Positions 1-10,446 of a stretch of 64,000 nt of DNA are shown in pieces; the first letter of the stretch is position 1, and every line of letters starts with the position of its first letter. A program made the translations under genes and the position numbers. The stretch spans positions 19,662,847 to 19,726,846 of the forward strand of contig NC_091301.1 of assembly GCF_038502225.1 (NCBI RefSeq). Reading direction: 5' to 3'. This DNA is from Cherax quadricarinatus. Its lineage: Eukaryota > Arthropoda > Malacostraca > Decapoda > Parastacidae. The notes beneath the pieces were generated by a model. The model did no database searches and was not told the DNA's origin. It saw nothing but the letters and a program-made list of their open reading frames with translations.

Positions 1-111
1 TGCACAGACACGGCTTCCCATTTTTTATAACAATTTTTATTAAATACAGTATGGCCATCTATTTACATATAACTACTGTATTTCTGGAAAATATATACAG
101 TATTTTCCACA
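1..111 (-). mobile_element. BEL/Pao LTR internal fragment
   Basis: This stretch matches the interior of the two LTR-like segments found downstream (about 12530-12640 and 15445-15555), with small substitutions. It lies on the 3' side of the minus-strand pol remnant, where the 3' LTR of that element would be. The match stops abruptly at about 111, so the rest of the LTR towards pol is missing. It is cut by the window start on its other side. Confidence 0.75.
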
Positions 112-400
112 CTGCGGCCGGCCGGAGTTCATTGCTAAACGACTCAAATTGCATATTTGACAATGATGGAGGACCTGGGTACATATAAGATCTGGCATAC
201 ACACGGCGACACATTACACAAGATTTAATCACCCTTTTTACACTTTGCCGTCCTTGTGGAATCCAGAAAGTTTCCCTAACACAATTTAAGGTATCTTGTA
301 CCCCACCAGGCATTACATTTTTATGGGCATTTAGAACAATCAAATTTGTTAGATGATGAGTTTTGGGCAGTAAGATAGGGTGTTTAGCATAATCACCCAA
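112..400 (-). pseudogene. BEL/Pao integrase zinc-binding domain, truncated
   Basis: The minus-strand reading shows an HHCC zinc-binding domain of retroviral-type integrase: HPILLPKTHH, then NAHKN, then SCVMCRR. A short linker follows, and then the frame runs into LTR sequence at about 111. The catalytic DDE core of the integrase is absent, so the pol 3' end has been deleted and fused to the LTR interior. Integrase would join retrotransposon cDNA to host DNA; this copy cannot. It belongs to the same element as the pol and gag remnants to its right. Confidence 0.8.
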
Positions 401-428
401 TTCAGCATTTTGTAACCTACCTCTGCAC

Positions 429-2426
429 CTAATTACATTGTTCTCTAAATGACCCCAATTTTTTCTCTATTATGGAACCTTTCACAATTTTTCTTTCCAT
501 CATCAATTTAATCTCATTTCCATAGATTTCTTCTTGTACCCTCTTTATCCAGTATTCAAGAGGATGTGAAAACTTATATGAGATATTCATCTTGTTTAGA
601 AATTTAAACACCAACTTAGTTATATTGATTAGTTTGGGTAAAGAGGAATACCTATTTATATCAATGGCTAAGGAAGGACAAACTATTGGAGCGGTGGTCA
701 CTAATTTCATCAGGAGCAATATACGCCTTTTGTACAGGCCAATTAGCTTTATTTACCAACCAGCTCGGTCCTTTAAACCATGATACAGCATTTACAAATT
801 TAGCATAAGGTAAACCTCGAGACAAGAAATCAGCTGGATTCTCCTCACCAGGTATATGATTAAATGTTAACATATGCTGACCCAAACTATTATACTTCTC
901 TTGCATCTGATCAATTTCAGTGACTGTTTTGTACGTACACAATTTTACCGTTTTCATTACAAATCCATTGTAAGGATACCTCATTATCAGACCAAATTAC
1001 AGTCACTAAAATTTATTTCCTGCAACTTATTTCTTATATAATTAGCTAATTTGACACCTACATAAATGGCTGTTAATTCCAACTGAGGTAAGGTACGTGA
1101 TTTAATTGGAGACACTTTAGCCTTAGACATAACAAGAGAAATAACACTATTACATTGAAGATAAGCAACTGCTCCATATGCCAATTTTGAAGCATCACAA
1201 AAAATGTGGAGTACATTTTTCCCATTTGGATTGGCCACCTGGCATGGGAACTCCAACATTGGAATTTTCTCATAATCACCAATTAATTTATCCCACCTGT
1301 TAATGAATTCCTCAGGTAGAATTTCATCCCAAGCACATTTAAGTTTCCATGCTTCCTGTATTAATAATTTCCCTCTTATAGTGAGGAGTGACACTAAACC
1401 TAGTGGATCAAAACATTTGGAAACTTCAGCAAGCAAAACTTAGTTAATTTACTGGGCATACCGTAATTATTAGGTTTTAACATTAACAAATCTCTCTCTC
1501 GGTATCCCAAGTTAATCCCAATACATTACTACATTTTGGCACTTCATCTCCAGGGTAATCTTTACTTATTTTGTCCTTTAATTTGGACGAATTACTGTTC
1601 CATTCCCTCAGAGGGATATTTGCACTTTGCATTATTTTATTAGCCTCTCTATAAGTCATTAACAGTTCCTCTTCAGTTGACGTCACACCCAGGAAATTGT
1701 CCACAAAATTATTTGCTCATTGCTTTACTCAATGGACTTTCCATATGGTTAAGGTGTGCATTTATCGTCGCTTGAAGTAGGAACGGACTGGATGTAGCAC
1801 CAAATAATACGCTCCTAAAGCGAAAGGTTTTCAGAGGGCTAAGTGGGTCACTAGGATTCTTTGGCAATAAGCGGGTACAATCCCGGTCAGCCTCTTGTAA
1901 ACCCACTTAGGAAAGCTTTACTTATGTCAGCAGTAAAGGCATAATTCTTCGTCCTGAAATTTAATAAGATATCTCCTAATTTTTCCGTCAACGACGGACC
2001 TGTCATCAAACAGTCATTTAAACTAGGTACAGTTTTGTTACTCCTGGCACTACAATTAAACACAATTCTTAGAGGAGTGGTCTTAGAATCCTTCTTCACT
2101 CCGTGATGTGGCAAATATTGACCATAAATTTTGGCTTGCTCAGGAGGTACCTCTTCTATAAATTTATTAATTAACTGCTCAGCAATTATATCATTATAGG
2201 CAGTTAACAATTCTGGTGTCTTACTCAGTTCGCGGAACTGAGCCTTTAACTGTCCATATGCCATTTTGTAATTAGTGGGCAATTCTGGATGGTTCAGTCT
2301 CCACGGAAGTCGTACCCAGTATTGTCCAGATTCAAATTTTACATCTCTCAGGTATTGCTCCTGAGTAAAAGAATCGTCTGGACTTTCTTCATTTACATTT
2401 ATTCCAATGCTGTCTAATTCCCACAA
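429..2426 (-). pseudogene. BEL/Pao pol: reverse transcriptase and RNase H, frameshifted
   Basis: On the minus strand, reading from high to low coordinates, the pol domains appear in the usual BEL/Pao order but in several frames. At 2426-1887 are the RT N-terminus and motif A (FTADISKAFLS). At 1906-1709 is motif B (FGATSSPFLL). At 1704-1483 is the BEL-type active-site region (DNFLGVTS), which carries VDN in place of YXDD, as is usual for this superfamily. At 1436-987 is the connection plus the start of RNase H (FCDASKLAYGAVAYL, LPQLELTA). At 984-661 is the end of RNase H (PGEENPADFLSRG). The frame breaks near 1900, 1706, 1440-1483 and 985 make it a pseudogene. Domain identity is confident from the motifs. 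Confidence 0.85.
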
Positions 2427-2527
2427 TTAATGCACTGGCTCAACACCATCCTCTATGGAAGAATTATACTGGGGTACGATTTCATGAGTAAGACACACAC
2501 AGTTATGGTATTTGTAGTTTCCTCTAG

Positions 2528-3686
2528 TCATGAATTATTACGAGGAATCCTACCATGCATTACATGGCCTCCTGCAGTCTTCAAAAGGGTGACACCACAT
2601 TTCTTTACTATATCCTTTACAAAGGAGGCATGATAGTCACTACCTATCAAAATATTTATTGAGCCTACAGAATCATCACTGACACCAGAAGGTGCTAAAT
2701 TTACATTATGTGAAAGTCTTTCTGTAGCTTTACTAAGTCCTACTGTAGATATTTTCTCTAGAAGTCTATCTACAATTACTGCATTAACACGTTTTTTCTC
2801 ATTGCCCAACCTGACAGTTACATAAACAGTGTCATACAATTGAGCCCTTTTATCCGAGAGAAAACCAGATAATTTTAAAGTTGTGGGATTTCCCATCTGT
2901 ACTTTCATACCATCAAGACATTTACGTTTTATGAAAGTACGCTGGGATCCCTGGTCCATTAATGCAGTTACATTTTTTGATTTATGCCTTTTATCATAAA
3001 TTTTTACCTGTAACACAGATAAGGCTACTTCAGCAAAACCATCATTATTAACATTAGCAGCAATTTTTACATTAGCTACTGTTATGTCAGGATTATCAAC
3101 ATTATCATTATTATCAACATTATCATATAGACCCTTACACATGACTATATGGTGTCTTCCATTGTGACATTGATAACAGTTGTTTAATTTGGCATGACAA
3201 CCCTTTACATTGTGATTACCCAAACATCTGATACATCTGTCAAGTTCCTCCAATCTTTCTACCTTATCACTCCACGAATTGTATGCAATGCAATTCTTAG
3301 AAAAATGAGTACCCTTGCAGAAGAGACAATCTCTCTTTTCTTTGACTGGTTTCTTATTAACTGGGTTAATCTTAGGAGGGTACTTATTCTTCTTACTTTG
3401 TGGATAATCATTATTTCTGATTCCTGCTACTTGATATGCACCTATCCAACTCTTTAGGAAATGAAATTTGATTATTACCATTGGGATAATTTTTCCCTTT
3501 GTGAAACTTGACAGACACCTCAGAGTTATTATGTATTGCATTTTTAAAATAAGTTAGTTGGCTGGTCTGTAACTGCACAATTAATTCTAGTAGACCTAGT
3601 CTTATTTCCTCCAGACCAAAATAATCCTTGTGATATTTGTTTGAGATCCATTCAAGTGTTTTACAGCTTAATTTATTCTGTACCAT
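2528..3686 (-). pseudogene. BEL/Pao gag C-terminus, zinc knuckles and protease
   Basis: This minus-strand reading carries the gag C-terminus. It starts around NKLSCKTLEWIS near 3680 and crosses one frame change near 3411-3541. It has three zinc-knuckle-like motifs: CLFCKGTHFSKNC, CIRCLGNHNVKGC and CYQCHNGRHHIVMC. An aspartic protease with ALMDQGSQRTFI follows, using the D-x-G-S form of the active site. The family role is nucleocapsid RNA binding and polyprotein processing. The matching gag N-terminus is at 10447-11271, so the gene is interrupted by a ~6.7 kb insertion. One frameshift plus the insertion makes it non-functional. Confidence 0.82.
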
Positions 3687-3699
3687 GTGTTGCGAATAA

Positions 3700-3930
3700 G
3701 AAATTTTTTAAAGAACTTCAGAATGTGGCCTATTACCGTTCAATTCTTATGCAACAAGATTTTTGGATCCGAGTTATTTAAAGTTTTAGAGTCTAGGGGA
3801 AATAATTTCAACTGGGAAACTCCATAGAATAATATTCAAATTTATTAAAGAATTTAAATACAATACTTTATCTTCTCTTTGTAGTTAATGTAACTTAATA
3901 CTTTGTACAATAAATTTACAATATACATTT
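3700..3930. other. AT-rich spacer, nothing recognised
   Basis: This AT-rich sequence lies between the split gag and the hairpin. I see no ORF or repeat that I can name. It is part of the material inserted into gag, or of a degraded edge of it. Confidence 0.4.
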
Positions 3931-4098
3931 ATGTAAAGTAAAAAGGACAAGTGCAACTAATGTGACATTTATTGTGGCAACGTTTCGCTCTCCAGGAGCT
4001 TTATCAAGCCGTAATGGCTTGATAAAGCTCCTGGAGAGCGAAACGTTGCCATAATAAATATGTCACATTAGTTGCACTTGTGTCCTTTTACTTTACAT
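3931..4098. repeat. Near-perfect inverted repeat, ~80-bp arms, ~5-nt loop
   Basis: The left arm (3931-4010) and right arm (4016-4098) are reverse complements with a few small indels. They are separated only by a central gtaat. Both arms contain the block cgtttcgctctccaggagc or its complement. The right arm on the plus strand carries a hammerhead-like core (4012-4070). The repeat family also appears, truncated, at 37857-37915. The arrangement looks like a head-to-head duplication of one repeat end. Confidence 0.85.
4012..4070 (+). ncRNA. Hammerhead-ribozyme-like motif (Penelope-type candidate)
   Basis: In order on the plus strand: taatg (4012-4016); a core-like ttgataaa (4019-4026); stem II gctc (4027-4030) with gagc (4036-4039); gaaa (4040-4043); a short stem III in which acgt (4043-4046) can pair with atgt (4060-4063), one G-U included; a gtc triplet ending at 4064; and catta (4066-4070), which pairs with taatg as stem I. 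The core differs from the classical CUGAUGA in two positions that normally pair (C3 and G8), giving a possible U-A pair. Penelope-like elements are known to carry minimal hammerheads in their terminal repeats. Cleavage activity is inference. Confidence 0.45.
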
Positions 4099-4560
4099 AT
4101 TGTCGGTAATTCTACCAACTTTATTACATATACATTTAGTTAAAAATCATGGAAATGTCACATTAATAAGGAAGTTTAATTATTCTTCCTGTAATTCAGT
4201 CTTCAATAACATTTACGTCTTTGTCTTAACAAGACTGTAAACTCAAAATACAAAATGTACAAGATTTAACAAGACCTTTGAATCTGGCCGTAAAGTATCT
4301 CTATGGATTACTGAACTGACCAAGAATATAAATATAAAAGAAATCTTTCAGAGTAATGAGGAACAAAGTGAGTCAGCTCTAGAGTCCAATTCTCAAAACC
4401 ATTCAAACTGTACACTGTAAGAGCCAATATACGATCAGTTGTCAGGGCTAGAGCAGGGAGCAGACTGACTACTTGCCAGACTGTTGACGCGTCGTCAGGT
4501 TGGATCACCTGACCCAACGCCAGTCAGCCGGACATAAACAATTGAACAATTCACCGGATA
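4099..4560. other. Unassigned sequence upstream of Tx1 copy 1
   Basis: I see no coding signal or named repeat here. It ends exactly where homology between the two Tx1 copies begins (CATTCGCTGCCTGACC at 4561). Confidence 0.4.
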
Positions 4561-4683
4561 CATTCGCTGCCTGACCTCGGTGGAGTGCGGTTGTGCACGG
4601 CACCCCTCTGCTGTTTTCAGGCGAGCTACCTCAGTTCGTCACAACCATTGAGAAGTGAGGACGTGCGCTGCTCATTTACCAAC

Positions 4684-5931
4684 ATGGCGCTGCAGAGCTA
4701 CAGGCGCGTCAACACTGTTTGCGTTGAGTTGACCCGTGGGGCTGTCACTGGAGCCACGATGGACTTGTTACTACCGGCGATTATCCGTGATACCTACGGT
4801 ATCGCAAATGAAGAGATATGTGGTGTAGCACTTAATGGGACGACACGGATCTTCGTTAAAATGACGTCAGCAAATGTTTATGAAGCGGTGGTGGATAAGT
4901 ATCAAGAGACCATTATAGCCGTCAATTCAGCTGTATCAGTACGTCTACATGATGTATCACGACACTACACATGGGTTAAAATAAGGAATGTGCCTTTTGA
5001 GGCGAATGAATTTGTTATAAAAGATGAACTACGTAATTATGGTACGGTTCATATGGCCTCTGCAGGTCGGTGGGCCGCTGGACCTTATGCTGGAAGTTTG
5101 GAGGGAACATATTCAGTCAAAATGACCTTACGCCATCCCATACCGTCCTATATTATGTTGCAAGCATTTCGAACTCAAGTATATGTAACATATGCGGGGC
5201 AACGTCGTACGTGTCGGCTGTGTGGATCGTATGACCACATAGCGGCACAGTGTGGTAAGCGTCGTGGGAATCTCCAAATATCGCAACAGCAACAACCGGA
5301 AGAGGTCGAAGAAGTTGAGGGACGAGAACAGTCTTATGCTCACCCGTCTCGACAACGGACATCTTGGAGTGAAGAGGTAGAAAAAGCGCAGGAGAACGCT
5401 TTGGAGGATGCAAAACAGCAAGAAGAATCACCATCACTGGACGTAAATAAAGTATTTGAAGAGACTCTGCCCACTATGGGGGACGAGGATGTAGCGGCGT
5501 CTTTAATGAAGGCACTGGATGTATTGTTAGACGAGTCGATCGTCAACCGTGTGGAGGATCCAGGTGCAAATTTCGGATCGGTTGAGCATCATGGTGAGGC
5601 GACGGATGAAAGCATTGAGTCTGGGGTGTCGCATGGTATGATGGTAAATATAGCAGAAGTGGAGGTGCATCATGATAGTACTAAAGAAATCCCAATGCAG
5701 GTGGAGGGTAGGACGCGAAAGCGAACTGCGACCCCACCAGACTCAGACGACGTGCTTACTCCTGCCCAAAGGCCAGGGAAAAAGTCTTGGGCGGATGTAC
5801 AGAGGAAAGGGAACAGTGAATCCACGAAACAAGAGTTTATCAAGGTGATTCCCAAAAAAGGGGAGAGGAATAGAGGTGTAAAATGTATAAGTGAAAAGTC
5901 TATACCTAGAACCAAAGGAAAATCCCATTAA
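4684..5931 (+). CDS. Tx1-type ORF1 protein (nucleic-acid-binding, CCHC)
   Basis: ORF1 of a non-LTR retrotransposon, about 415 residues from ATG 4684. I chose this start because it has a good context (aacATGG) and lines up with the ATGs of the other two copies (30896, 13319). Residues ~5-160 form a conserved RRM-like region (TWVKIRNVPFEANE). A single zinc knuckle, CRLCGSYDHIAAQC, sits at ~177-190. The rest is a charged, low-complexity tail with a conserved basic patch near the end (PGKKSWADV). The protein would coat element RNA and escort it to the nucleus. The frame is open throughout. The stop is followed directly by the ORF2 frame, which is already open upstream of the ORF1 stop. Confidence 0.85.
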   Translation: MALQSYRRVNTVCVELTRGAVTGATMDLLLPAIIRDTYGIANEEICGVALNGTTRIFVKMTSANVYEAVVDKYQETIIAVNSAVSVRLHDVSRHYTWVKIRNVPFEANEFVIKDELRNYGTVHMASAGRWAAGPYAGSLEGTYSVKMTLRHPIPSYIMLQAFRTQVYVTYAGQRRTCRLCGSYDHIAAQCGKRRGNLQISQQQQPEEVEEVEGREQSYAHPSRQRTSWSEEVEKAQENALEDAKQQEESPSLDVNKVFEETLPTMGDEDVAASLMKALDVLLDESIVNRVEDPGANFGSVEHHGEATDESIESGVSHGMMVNIAEVEVHHDSTKEIPMQVEGRTRKRTATPPDSDDVLTPAQRPGKKSWADVQRKGNSESTKQEFIKVIPKKGERNRGVKCISEKSIPRTKGKSH

Positions 5932-5945
5932 TTGACTTTAAGGTT

Positions 5946-8900
5946 TTGACAATAAATATTAACGGTTTGAGATCGGAGCGGAAGCGAAAGTGGTTTAATG
6001 AATTTTTGGTGCATCTAGATGTGGATGTGGTATTTATCCAAGAACACAATTACAGAATTGGATATGAGTTAGAAATGGATGGTTACGATGTGTATATGGA
6101 ATATGCGACGAGGTTAAAAGGAGGCGTCGCCATACTGGTAAAGGAAAATAGCCCGTTTGTAATACGCCATAGTGAAAGGGGGGAGGGGAGAGTGATTAGG
6201 GTGGATGGTTTATGGGGTAGAGTACATATAAGTTTTGTAGGTGTATATGGGCCGGCCGAGGGAGATGTACGACTTAAAACTCATTTTGTGCAAGATGTAT
6301 TAGTATATTATCTACGTAGTTTACCAAATGTAGCGATAATAGGGGGAGACTGGAATTGTGTAATACGACGAAAAGATGTGGAGCCTCGAGGAGCGGGTTG
6401 TTGCTTGGGGTTCCTGGGAGATTTATTGACGAGTGTGGGTTTAATGGATGTGTGTGGGGGGGGGGGGGGTGGCAATGTGGAGCATACTTTCATTAGACGA
6501 GATTATGCGGCGAGATTGGATAGAATGTACGTGTCTAGTGCGGTTACAGTGCGGAGAGTGAGTGTGATAAATGTGGTTTTTTCGGATCATAGAGGAGTTG
6601 TAATGGATGTAGATATTGAGGGTGTGCCTAGAAGGGGTCCGTCATTTTGGAAATTAAATGTAAAGTTATTGAAGCGAGAGGAAAGTCGTTTATCTTTTGG
6701 GCATATGTGGGAACGCCTTGTGGTTGAAGCACCTGGAGATGTGGCTTTAGTTAATTGGTGGGAAATGATAGCCAAAAAGCGAATTAAGGAATTTTATATT
6801 AGTCAGGGAGTGAGATATAATCAGTTACAGTATGGTTTCCAACGATATTTAGAGGGGCAGTTGCGCGACTGCTATGTACAAGCGAATGCTAATTATCCTG
6901 TTACAGAAATTGAAAGAATTAAGGAGCAACTACGAAATTTACAAAACGAAAGGTTTGATGGGGAAAGGCTTAAGGGTGGAATCGAAGAGGTTTTGTGGGG
7001 AGATCGGCCGTCGGCGTGTGTGTTGAGGAATCAACACAGACGTCGCAAAGCAATGGAGTTAATGGGGTTGAATGTCCAGGTAGGTATGCAGGGGTATAGA
7101 GTGAATCAGGTGTTGACGACGACGGAGGGTATGAGTGGGTATATTGATGCTTGGGTTAAATTGAAAACGCAAAGTGCTGGAATAAGTGAAATTGCATTGC
7201 AGTCAATCGGTAGGTTTGTGCGTTGTGAGCTGGAGGAGCATGATCGTTTGATGTTGGGAGGGCCGATAACGGAGTGTGAGACTTGGGAGGCTTTATCTGG
7301 GGCGCAATTAGGTAAGGCGCCAGGAATAGATGGGTTACCCAGCGACTTTTATCTTCAAAATTGGAACGTTTTAAAGGGGTTTTTGGTACGTTTATTCAAT
7401 ATCATGAAGCGGGATGGGGTTTTAGGGGAACAACAAAGGTTGGCTGTGGTCTTCCTAGTTCCTAAAGGCGAGCCATTAACGGTTAAAGATTATCGTGCAA
7501 TCTCGTTATTATGTGGGGACTATAAAATTTTTGGAAGGATCTTGGCCAACAGAATAAAAAAAGTCCTGGGCAAAGTGATTGACAAGGGACAATATGGGGT
7601 GCCGGGCAGGTCTATGTATGAAGGTCACGGTATGATTAGAAGTTTTATTGAAGAAAGAGTAAGATTGGGAGGGGGGGGGGTATTGGCTATAGATTGGGAG
7701 GCGGCATATGATAGTGTGGAACGGGAGACGTTATGGAAGATAATGAGATGGCAGGGGTTTGGGGCGGAAATTATATCATGGGCCAAATTAATGTATCAGG
7801 AGGCAACCTTGCGTGTGCAGGTGAATGGGAGGTTGGGAGATCGGATTCAGATGGGAAGGGGTTTGCGTCAAGGTTGTCCCCTTCCACAAATTTTTTTTGC
7901 TTGTTTTCAAGATCCCTTTTATAGAGGGATAAGGGTTTTATTGGAAGCAAATGGGATGGGTAATGTAAGGGATGGGGGAGCGGGCATTGTTGGGTATGTC
8001 GACGACACGACGATTTTGGTGAGAGAAAACATGGATTTGATTCGGGTAGAAAAGTTAGTGAAAGTTTTTGAAAAGGCTATTGGTATGACGATCAACATGG
8101 GGAAAACAAAGTATATGAATCTTGGAAAAGGGTCGCGTGAGGAAGGAATGGTAGCTGAAAGGTGGGAAAGGGTGGACCAAATAAAGATATGTGGGATCGT
8201 TTATGTAAATGATATCAAGTCAGCACAACAAATAAATTCCGTGCGTATCGTTGATAGTGTTCTGAAGCGTCTTAGTGGGTTAAGAGCTGCTAATTTAAGT
8301 TTGCAACAAAGGGTGATAACAACGAATGTGCTATTATATAGTAAACTATGGCATGTTACGGTAATATTTCCGATACTTCGTTGTGAGTTAAAAAGGTTAC
8401 AAAAAAGTGTTTTTAGATTCATTTGGGGAACAGGGAGCGAATGGTTAAGTAGAGCGGTTGTCACACTCCCGGTTGGCCGTGGAGGGCTGGGTCTTATAGA
8501 TGTCGAAAAGAGGATAATAAGTATGTATTTAAAAAGTAGTTATAAGCGGGAGGGGGGGGGGCGAAAAAAGATGGTCTTCATAGGATACATCAGGATATGC
8601 GACGGTGGTGGGGGGGTCGGGAGTTCATGATGGGTGAGGCAATGTTACGGGTCTTCATAAACGTGAGGGATCACTCACAAATTAAATTGAGAAATCTTGA
8701 TAGGGCAGATGGTAAGGCTGTGGTAGCGGCGGTAGAAGGAGTTTATCCGATGTATGATTGGCATAATATTTGGGGGCGTTTAAATAAATTGCGTTTAAAA
8801 CCTAAAGTCAGAGAAGTTATGTATAGATTTTTACATGGAATCTTGCCGTCAGGAATGGTTTTATTCTATAAGAGAATACGAGAGGATGGGGAATGCAAGG

Positions 8901-9277
8901 ATTGTGGAGGATTGGCGACCATTTATCATACGGTATATTTTTGCGATTGTATTGAACTTATAAGGGTTTGGGTGGGTAAGGTTTTAAGGTTAGTGGGGGG
9001 AGGGGGTTTGCAGGTTTTGAGGGTTTTAAGTTTAGATATAACTGGGGTGAATAAAAGGGTTGAGAATGCGATTGGGTACATGATTACGGATTATATATAC
9101 ATGATGTGGGCTATGAGGGAGGCGGACGTGCGGGCAAGAATTAATGCATTGGCAGCAACTTTTTATAGGACACAGTGTAGAAATAAAGGGGTGTATGGAG
9201 GGAGATGGGAGAGAGATTTTAGTGAGTGTTATCGAAATTTCACATTAAGGGATTTATGGGATTTGCAAAGTGGGTAA
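5946..9277 (+). pseudogene. Tx1-type ORF2: APE endonuclease and reverse transcriptase, one frameshift
   Basis: The N-terminus is an apurinic-type endonuclease: INGL near residue 5, IQEHN ~31-35, GGDWNCV ~133-139, SDHR ~213-216. A reverse transcriptase follows, with DYRAISLL, VPGRSM, AIDWEAAYDS, GRGLRQGCPL and GYVDDT (catalytic DD near nt 8000). A C-terminal CKDCGGLATIYHTVYFC motif sits around nt 8900-8950. A 10-nt G run at about 8550-8560 shifts the frame: the first frame ends at 8630 and the rest continues in the 8597-9277 frame. Apart from that single indel the ORF is intact. No ATG lies before the endonuclease motifs. The listed start is only the first alternative codon (TTG), and the frame is open further upstream. 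Confidence 0.85.
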
Positions 9278-10360
9278 GGGGATACGACGGGCTATTTTCC
9301 TAGACTTGGGTGTGAGCATGGAGAGCTGTTTATATGGATGTATAATTGAGTTTTGATATCTAGAGGCAGTAGGGTTATTACCCCGAGGGTTTCAGGAACT
9401 ACACAGTTATCATTTAGAAAGGTGTAGCATATCGATTGCATATTTTTATCATGTATAAATCATTTCAAGGACTTTATGATGAAAATTTTCAATGAGACTC
9501 AAATATGTTCATAGGAGTCTTTACTGTTTTTGATTCAATTGTAAGTGGTAAAAAGTGTTTCCTAGCATAAACACTTGGTTTTTATTTTATGTTATATTTT
9601 ATGCTGTGTTACAGTGTGCTTTTCAGTAATATTATATTACATGTAACTAGTTTGCATTATTTTTCTTTGATTTGCTGAGATGTAAAATATCACATCGTAG
9701 TTTTGTTTTGTTATATTGGATGTTTTTATAGTGACTTTTAGTATTATCCCGTTTCCTTCTTTGAATACTAAATACCTATGTATGTTAAGATCTCGTGATA
9801 ATCGCCAATATTAATGTTTTGAGTATCGTGGTGCTCTGTTAAGCATCTGAGATCTTAGAATTAGTCTTGCATACGTGTGTTGACAGGCAGAAACCTCACC
9901 TAGTATGTGCCTGATGTAGTATCATGTAGTGTAACGTGTGTGCTTGTGTGTGTCATTGTGCGTGTTTGTTTGTTTTGTTTATCTTTGTTTTATTGTACAA
10001 TCTTCATAATTTTCAGTGTTTGATGTTTGGTAATATGTAACCTTGTTAGAGATGTTCTTTAACAAATAAAACAATATTACTGTAATGTATAGTGTTGTGT
10101 GTGTGTATTACCACTGTAATATACGGTGTTTGTGTGTGAGAGTGTATATTCACTGTAATATACGGTGTGTTGTGTGTGAGTGTAATACCAATGTAACATA
10201 CGGTGTGGTGTGTGTGAGTGTGTATTACCACTGTACTGTATGGTGTCGTTATTAGGTCTCGGGTTAAGTGCGATTCTAGTGCAGTAATCTTTTGTCGTGT
10301 ATCTTTTTAATATATTTGTCATTTGTATCGCACTGTTTTAAATAAAATAAAAAAAAAATA
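9278..10360 (+). other. Tx1 copy 1 3' UTR with short tandem repeats and A-rich tail
   Basis: Non-coding, T/G-rich sequence. Between ~10080 and 10245 there are three to four diverged ~55-bp units, each with a (gt)-rich part followed by a taccactgtaatatacggtg-like part. The tail (tgttttaaataaaata then an A run) matches the end of copy 2 at ~36980-37009, which fixes the 3' terminus. The short ORFs here are repeat artefacts. Confidence 0.75.
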
Positions 10361-10446
10361 ATATAATGCCGAAAGTCTCTATTTTACCTATAAATGGGGA
10401 CTTTCGCGCTATAATATTAAGTGATGAACATATTCTCTTACAATAG

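Larger units (their letters stand above)
4561..10360 (+). mobile_element. Tx1/L1-group non-LTR retrotransposon, copy 1
   Basis: This is a full-length-looking LINE: a 5' UTR of ~120 nt, ORF1 (4684-5931), ORF2 (5946-9277, one frameshift), a ~1.08 kb 3' UTR and an A-rich tail (aaataaaataaaa at ~10340). The 5' end is set by the start of similarity with copy 2 (30766) and copy 3 (13238), all beginning CATTCGC. Tx1/L1-group placement rests on the VPGRS, VNGRLG and GRGLRQGCPL reverse transcriptase motifs and on the C-terminal C-x2-C-x7-H-x4-C motif. It lies in the interval that splits a BEL gag gene. I could not define a target-site duplication. Confidence 0.85.
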
